Source: Anaerolineales bacterium (GTDB lineage Bacteria; Chloroflexota; Anaerolineae; Anaerolineales; Villigracilaceae). Taken from it: a DNA stretch of 11,218 nucleotides. Under the pieces are notes generated by a model that was not told where the DNA came from, searched no databases, and saw only the letters and a program-made list of their open reading frames with translations. The position numbers and the translations under genes were made by a program. Location of the stretch: contig JADLCG010000297.1 of assembly GCA_020847355.1 (NCBI GenBank), positions 1 to 11,218 on the forward strand, written 5' to 3'. This document shows, piece by piece, positions 7,801 to 11,218 of this stretch. Each line of letters starts with the position of its first letter. Positions within the stretch are counted from its first letter, which is position 1.

Positions 7801-8819
7801 ATCACGACCGGCAGAAAAAGATAAGGCGAAAATCCAGTACTTCTGACGGACGCGATAATCAACCAAATGCCGATGGGCGTAAATGAAAACAACGCGCCCC
7901 ATAAAATAGTGCGCGATTGCACCTTAACCACGGGAGATTGCGCGTAAAACGCATAGTAAACGTTCGCGCCAATATAGATCAACATGCCTAGCACTAGGAA
8001 CAAATAGATATTTGCCCAATCAACGATATAAGCGGTTGGGTTATTGAAGTTGTAAAGGTCAGGAAGGGCTATGCCAACCAAAATGACTGCCACCAGCATA
8101 CCGCTCCATCGTAGATATGGATGGTTAACGATCAACGGCGGTTCTTGCGGAAAAGACGCCGCCAGAGCGATAATTGCCCCGCCCGCAGTAGCGCAAGCGA
8201 CCATCCAAACTATCGTAAATTGATGCGTGGTCGAGATGTTGAAATATAAGCCGGTAGCCAGCGCCAAAGATGAAGTGAAAACCGAAAAAGCCCGCCCAGC
8301 AGGTTCGCTTCTGCGCAAGCCAAAAATCCAAAAGCTAATTAATAAAAAGACGGCGCTGATAAATAAGGGGATTAAGAAATATAAGGTAATGCTATTCGTC
8401 GGGAATGGATGCAAGAGGATATTAAGCTCTTGCGTTTCGCCGCTCTTAAATTTCACGGTGATGGGAATAGTATCTCCCGGCACAAAGCCGTTGAACTCCA
8501 TCACGTTTTTCACGTCTTTATAACTATGCACGGGCGTGTGATTGACTTCAAGCAGTTGATCGCCGCTGACAACTTTCTGGTTGAACGCCCAAGCCGGGTC
8601 GTCTGGGCCGCTATCGTTGAAAATCAAAGTCTGTTCATAAAATACGCCGATAAACGGTTCATTAATCCAACGCGCCGCAAAGAAAACGCCAGCCAGCACG
8701 CAGAGAAAAGCCCCCACTTGATAAAACAGCACAAGCCATTGCAACCCCTGCGAGAGTATTGAGGCGGGTCGAAACAAATGTTGAATATTAGCCCGTGTGG
8801 CGCTTTGGGTGGTTGCCAT
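4803..8819 (-). CDS. Multi-pass membrane sensor histidine kinase with PDZ-like domain and four GAF-type domains
   Basis: A 1338-residue membrane kinase. One helix (28-49) is followed by an extracytoplasmic PDZ-like domain (about 51-140, core GDQLLEVNHTPV at 86-97). Nine more likely helices follow (143-167, 176-193, 203-222, 237-256, 269-291, 304-324, 332-351, 365-389, 396-411), ending in DPVRAKLQALIDTRFFRSE (412-430), a linker common after ComP-like membrane regions. Four GAF-type domains span about 435-590, 610-760, 780-930 and 945-1092, joined by helical linkers; the first and fourth are divergent. The kinase core is complete: phospho-acceptor His1111 in FVAHELKNPM, N-box Asn1226 and Asn1230, G1 DDGLGM (1267-1272), F-box FQKFF (1281-1285) and G2 GTGLGL (1297-1302). 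No receiver domain is present, so it needs a separate response regulator, which is not in this window. The ATG follows an in-frame TAG closely and has only a weak ribosome site. A FIST gene follows after 8 bases. Confidence 0.95.
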   Translation of the reverse strand: MATTQSATRANIQHLFRPASILSQGLQWLVLFYQVGAFLCVLAGVFFAARWINEPFIGVFYEQTLIFNDSGPDDPAWAFNQKVVSGDQLLEVNHTPVHSYKDVKNVMEFNGFVPGDTIPITVKFKSGETQELNILLHPFPTNSITLYFLIPLFISAVFLLISFWIFGLRRSEPAGRAFSVFTSSLALATGLYFNISTTHQFTIVWMVACATAGGAIIALAASFPQEPPLIVNHPYLRWSGMLVAVILVGIALPDLYNFNNPTAYIVDWANIYLFLVLGMLIYIGANVYYAFYAQSPVVKVQSRTILWGALFSFTPIGIWLIIASVRSTGFSPYLFLPVVILPIVMGYVILRFKFARADEIIRRGILYSLFAALVIFGYALFVTAIGIFYAPALPNSALLVGVFIFLCVIFFDPVRAKLQALIDTRFFRSERILGEQLEDFSHQLSSALDLNLISAIIRTTILSTLNPSRIHAYAYDTINDLYYALPDENRQPTTDIRFSASSPLARYFQSEHLPLYLDNAAALPTALQAEQSRLALLGARLFIALPGKERPVGWIALGSRLSGRPYTPIELKFLETICDQASIAMERVQTISHLERRIQEMNALTRVSQGVNVTLTFDDVLELIYAQTAQIIPTSHLHITLYDKNSDYYYYGFCVENNERIPSRENIPFAIGMGLAPEVIRKSRPLMTQDYRRECQARNVTAVLESAFAWMGVPLNAGAESIGALSIGSRDGGTVYTRGQLELLQAIADQTAGAIVKARLLEESQQRARQLTTLNEITRQLTGTLELDPLLQNILENAVGILNCEAGSLFLVDDQTDELVFRVTVGPVATNLIGQRLPAGTGIVGRAVQLRAPVIENEEHNKNRFEGIDQQTGFVSRSLMAVPLQVKDHVIGVVEVINRRDGLPFVNDDQTLLTAFAGQAAVAIENARLYTLTDQELNARVEELSVMQRIDRELNASLEMDRAMRITLDWALRQSQAEAGLIGMVEENKLRVMSQQGLDEKSIGVSDQLLSITIPTMLEVIETGVPQRVSVADTKDKLFPLAHTQMVIPIRRETAVIGLLHLESVSDSLVDMSFLARLTDHAAIAISNAQLYGEVQRANVAKSDFVSFVAHELKNPMTSIKGYTELLAGGAVGQINDMQTNFLQTIKSNVERMSTLVSDLNDNSKIEAGRLRLDFKATTIIEIVDDVVRSIKRQVEDKKQTLELALPEKLPAVWTDRIRAIQVLTNLVSNAYKYTPESGQIQIGAQETENHWDAEGAPKVVHLWVKDDGLGMTEEDKEKIFQKFFRSDDPKARESPGTGLGLNITKSLVEMQGGKIWFESEYRRGTTFHFTIPVAEGE

Positions 8820-8850
8820 GCAGTAAATTTTACTCTACATCTCTTTAAGT

Positions 8851-8880
8851 AGTATATGGTACTTTCATAACAAAGCTCAA
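8851..8880 (-). promoter_or_regulatory. Candidate sigma-70-type promoter of the kinase-FIST unit
   Basis: On the minus strand TTGAGC (8875-8880) and TATACT (8851-8856) are separated by 18 bases. The -10 matches 5/6 and the -35 4/6 of the consensus. The expected start near 8844 gives a leader of about 25 bases. It lies just after the terminator of the preceding unit, where a promoter is required. Confidence 0.5.
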
Positions 8881-8890
8881 AACTGAGGTC

Positions 8891-8910
8891 TCTTTTCAAA
8901 ATTGAAAAGA
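8891..8910. repeat. A/T-rich inverted repeat next to the terminator
   Basis: TCTTTTCAA and TTGAAAAGA form a 9-base-pair inverted repeat with a 2-base loop. It overlaps the T-rich tract of the mutase terminator, giving two tandem hairpins in 46 bases. It may serve as a back-up stop or as a 3'-end stabiliser; a weak A/U stem could also have no role. Confidence 0.6.
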
Positions 8911-8936
8911 AAATCCTCGGAAAATTTTCCGAGGAT
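8905..8936 (-). terminator. Intrinsic terminator after the phosphohexomutase gene
   Basis: A perfect 24-base palindrome (8913-8936, arm ATCCTCGGAAAA) forms a stem of about 10 base pairs with a small A/T loop. On the minus strand it is followed by TTTCTTTTC. It starts 6 bases after the mutase stop codon. Confidence 0.88.
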
Positions 8937-8941
8937 GAAAT

Positions 8942-10390
8942 TTAGACCACGCTTTCCGCCACCGTTTTCCCATACGCCAATAAAGCCTTGACCATCTCCG
9001 GCGTGCGCCCTTCGGCGTAGACGCGCAAAACTGGCTCCGTGCCGGAAGGGCGAATGAGAAGCCACGAATCGTCAGCCATAATATATTTCACGCCGTCGCG
9101 TTGACTCACTTCCGCAACCTTTTGCGCGCCAATTTCAGCGGGCGCTTGCTTGGTGAGGAATTCCGTCATCTCCGCTTTGGCAACCGGACGACTCAAGCGC
9201 AAGTCCACGCGTTCATACAAAGCGGGACCTACGTCTTCGAGCAGGTCATTGACCAATTCAAGCAAAGATTTTTTCGATTCGGCGATCATCTCCACGAGCA
9301 GTAAACCCATAATGGGACCGTCGCCTTCGGGAATATGCCCCTTGAAAGAAATGCCGCCCGATTCTTCCCCGCCGATCAACACGTCTTCCTTCATCATATA
9401 ATCCGCAATATGATTAAACCCAACCGGCGTTTCATGCAGGGTTAACCCATAACGCTTAGCAAGGCGGTCAATCATGCGGGTCGTGGAAACCGTCCGCACC
9501 ACCGAGCCTGTCCAGCCGCGTTTTTCCACTAAATATTTCAAAGCTAGCGCCATAATTTTATGCGGGTCCACAAAATTACCGCGTTCATCCATCGCGCCAA
9601 TCCGGTCGGCGTCGCCGTCTGTAACGATGCCAAAATTACCCAAACCGGAACTAACCGCCGAGGATAAAGCGCCGAGGTTCTTCGCAATCGGTTCGGGGTG
9701 AACGCCGCCAAAGCCGGGATTCATCTCACTGCGGATTTCATAAATTTCGCAACCTGTGCCCTGTAAAAAGGATTTGATCACGCCCCTCCCGGACCCGTAC
9801 ATGGCGTCCACAACGAAGCGCTGTGGGTTTTCAGCGATGACATCCGTGCGAATTAATTTATTGAGATGTTCAAAATAAGCAGGCAAAGGGTTAAAGCGCT
9901 GAATCAAATTCAACTCGCGGGCTTTTTTGAAATCCATCAAGTTAGGACCGCGCGCCTGTTCTTCATTATCGTTGATATAAACTTCCACGCGGCGACATTG
10001 CTCCGAAAGCGCCGAGCCGCCAAACGCGCCCTTCAATTTTACGCCGTTGTAACGCGGCGCATTATGCGAGGCGGTGATCATCACGCCGGCAATGGCGTGA
10101 TGATTTTTGACTGCGTATGAAATTGCCGGGGTCGGCGAATCCGCTTGGGCGAGAAGCACCGTAAAGCCATTGGCGGCAAGCACGCGAGCCACTTCCCCAG
10201 CGAAGCGGTCAGAGAGAAAGCGCGTATCATAGCCGATCACAATTTTATTTTTATCTGTGACGCTGGAGCGATCCCAATGCTCGGAAGCGACTGCATCCGC
10301 AATGGCTTGGGCGACGATCCGTAAATTATCGAACGTGAAAGTATCCGAGATGACAGCCCGCCAGCCGTCTGTGCCGAAGTGAATAGGCAT
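8942..10390 (-). CDS. Alpha-D-phosphohexomutase (phosphoglucomutase/phosphomannomutase family)
   Basis: A cytoplasmic enzyme that moves phosphate between the C1 and C6 positions of a hexose phosphate, feeding glycogen, cell-wall or exopolysaccharide precursors. All family signatures are in place in a 482-residue protein of normal length: FGTDGWR (5-11), the phosphoserine loop TASHN with catalytic Ser108, the metal loop DGDADR (258-263), the sugar-binding loop GGEESGG (340-346) and the phosphate-binding loop RPSGTEP (447-453). The GEES form of the sugar loop leans to phosphoglucomutase or dual glucose/mannose use rather than GlmM (usually GEHSGH), but specificity is not settled by sequence. 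The ATG at 10390 has a strong AAGGAG site 5 bases upstream. The SH3b gene ends 28 bases before it, so the two may be co-transcribed; a terminator follows. Confidence 0.95.
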   Translation of the reverse strand: MPIHFGTDGWRAVISDTFTFDNLRIVAQAIADAVASEHWDRSSVTDKNKIVIGYDTRFLSDRFAGEVARVLAANGFTVLLAQADSPTPAISYAVKNHHAIAGVMITASHNAPRYNGVKLKGAFGGSALSEQCRRVEVYINDNEEQARGPNLMDFKKARELNLIQRFNPLPAYFEHLNKLIRTDVIAENPQRFVVDAMYGSGRGVIKSFLQGTGCEIYEIRSEMNPGFGGVHPEPIAKNLGALSSAVSSGLGNFGIVTDGDADRIGAMDERGNFVDPHKIMALALKYLVEKRGWTGSVVRTVSTTRMIDRLAKRYGLTLHETPVGFNHIADYMMKEDVLIGGEESGGISFKGHIPEGDGPIMGLLLVEMIAESKKSLLELVNDLLEDVGPALYERVDLRLSRPVAKAEMTEFLTKQAPAEIGAQKVAEVSQRDGVKYIMADDSWLLIRPSGTEPVLRVYAEGRTPEMVKALLAYGKTVAESVV

Positions 10391-10418
10391 AATTTCTCCT
10401 TATTTTATGATTCTGATT

Positions 10419-11218
10419 TTATGGAGCGGGGGTAATGCCAACGGAAGGCGTAACGGTTGGCGCGAAGTTTGGCTCAGGCGTGGAATAGGTTACGACTGAT
10501 TCGAGAAGCCAGCCTTCAATGCGTTGATTGTTGCGCGTGACGAACACGTGAATCCAGGTAACGCCGTTGACGATTTTGAAATCGGGATAAATATCTACAA
10601 ATGTGCCGTTATCTAAAGTCATCAAGTATTTTCCATTGGGCGTTTGGCGCAGGTTCGCGCCGCCGCCTTCGTTGGCGCTGATCTTTCCGCTGATCGGTTG
10701 AATTTCCAGCGTGAGCGTAACGGTCGGCGTTTCAGAAGCGGGCAGGGTGATGGTTAAAGTCAATGGGACCGGCGTGACGGATGGCGGAGTCGCCGTAGGC
10801 GTGACTGCACTTGTAGCGGTGGAAGAGGCTGTCGGCGTGGGCGATTCGATCTTTGGCGTAGGCGTGACGGTTGTGGTTTGCGCTTGAGTTTGAGTCTGTG
10901 TGGGGGTAGGAGAAGGCGTGGGGCTGGCTACCAAGCTCAAGGTCGAAGTTGGAAGCGCCGCTGGTTGAGTCGGCAAATTGGTGGGCGTGAATTGAGTCAC
11001 AACTGTTTGGCTGGCAGAACCACTGCCCGGATTCATCAAAAAGATCAGCGTCGCCGCGAAAATAATCAAGCCGATGCCGCTAAAAGCGTAACCGCCGGCA
11101 GTGGGACGAATGCGCATGGCGAAGAGCGTGAACAAACCGAACACGCTGGCGAAAGCGACATGCACAATCGCGACGAAAATTCCCTGGGGCCAAACGCCGG
11201 GCAAGCCTGCGCCCAACC
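10419..11218 (-). CDS. Membrane-anchored bacterial SH3 (SH3b) domain protein, N-terminus outside window
   Basis: The frame is open to the window edge; the first in-window candidate start is only a TTG at 11216, which reads as an internal leucine, so I treat the gene as lacking its N-terminus. Counting from that codon, two membrane helices lie at about 12-34 and 43-61. A long Thr/Ser/Pro/Gln-rich linker (about 66-165) follows, then an SH3b domain at about 175-243 with ANLRQTPNGKYLMTLDNGT and the final WIHVFV...EGWLLESVV strands. A Pro/Thr-rich tail ends the protein. SH3b domains usually bind cell-wall or surface ligands, so the domain most likely faces outside on a flexible stalk. The real number of upstream helices and the function are unknown. 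Confidence 0.85.
   Translation of the reverse strand, partial: LGAGLPGVWPQGIFVAIVHVAFASVFGLFTLFAMRIRPTAGGYAFSGIGLIIFAATLIFLMNPGSGSASQTVVTQFTPTNLPTQPAALPTSTLSLVASPTPSPTPTQTQTQAQTTTVTPTPKIESPTPTASSTATSAVTPTATPPSVTPVPLTLTITLPASETPTVTLTLEIQPISGKISANEGGGANLRQTPNGKYLMTLDNGTFVDIYPDFKIVNGVTWIHVFVTRNNQRIEGWLLESVVTYSTPEPNFAPTVTPSVGITPAP

Noticed and set aside
8409..8762. 117-codon open frame on the plus strand
   Set aside because: It is antisense to the PDZ-like and first membrane region of the kinase, and its composition is that of a shadow of hydrophobic codons.
8835..8840. ATGTAG start-stop pair in the kinase leader, in frame with the kinase
   Set aside because: A two-codon mini-frame could tune translation, but the AAAGAG before it is too close to act as a ribosome site and chance occurrence is likely.
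10780..10990. Possible tandem repeat in the SH3b gene
   Set aside because: The stretch is low-complexity Thr/Pro/Gln coding sequence without a fixed repeat unit.

Overview
The window reads as a chromosomal segment of a Gram-variable, non-enteric bacterium. A Chloroflexota, Anaerolineae-like lineage is my best guess. The reasons are a large multi-GAF histidine kinase with a multi-pass N-terminus, lipoproteins and membrane-anchored SH3b proteins with long Thr/Pro-rich linkers, mid GC content with many GCGC words, and Shine-Dalgarno sequences present only before some genes. This is inference; no rRNA or marker gene is present. All nine genes are on the minus strand, gaps are short (6 to about 120 bases), and nothing points to a mobile element, CRISPR array or RNA gene.

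Reading in the direction of transcription (right to left), the first unit is the C-terminal part of a membrane-anchored SH3b protein (10419 to the window edge), followed 28 bases later by an alpha-D-phosphohexomutase (8942-10390). It ends at a strong intrinsic terminator (8905-8936) with an A/T-rich second hairpin just beyond it. The second unit starts at a plausible promoter (8851-8880). It encodes a 1338-residue hybrid-input sensor kinase (about 10 membrane helices, an extracytoplasmic PDZ-like domain, four GAF-type domains, HisKA and HATPase) and, 8 bases downstream, a FIST-domain sensory protein. This unit ends at a clear terminator (3585-3617). No response regulator is present in the window.

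The third part is a short lipoprotein gene (2868-3569) of unknown function. Its likely -10 element abuts the terminator stem of the preceding unit. The fourth unit is a metal-uptake operon: a Fur-family regulator (2356-2772), CbiM carrying a fused C-terminal PDGLE/CbiN-like region (1406-2344), CbiQ (608-1399) and CbiO (1-608, cut by the window edge). Together these form an energy-coupling-factor importer for nickel or cobalt. An imperfect TTGTAA-N4-TTGCAA inverted repeat in front of the Fur-family gene is a candidate operator through which the regulator could control itself and the importer.

The points most worth a second look are five. The CbiM start codon is in conflict: the ribosome site favours one ATG, the metal-site chemistry the other. 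The Fur-family regulator is linked to the importer and has a Nur-like half-site repeat upstream. The kinase N-terminus resembles ComP but is joined to a GAF array. GAF 3 has a near-complete NKFDE motif. A terminator and a promoter overlap at about 3590-3624.
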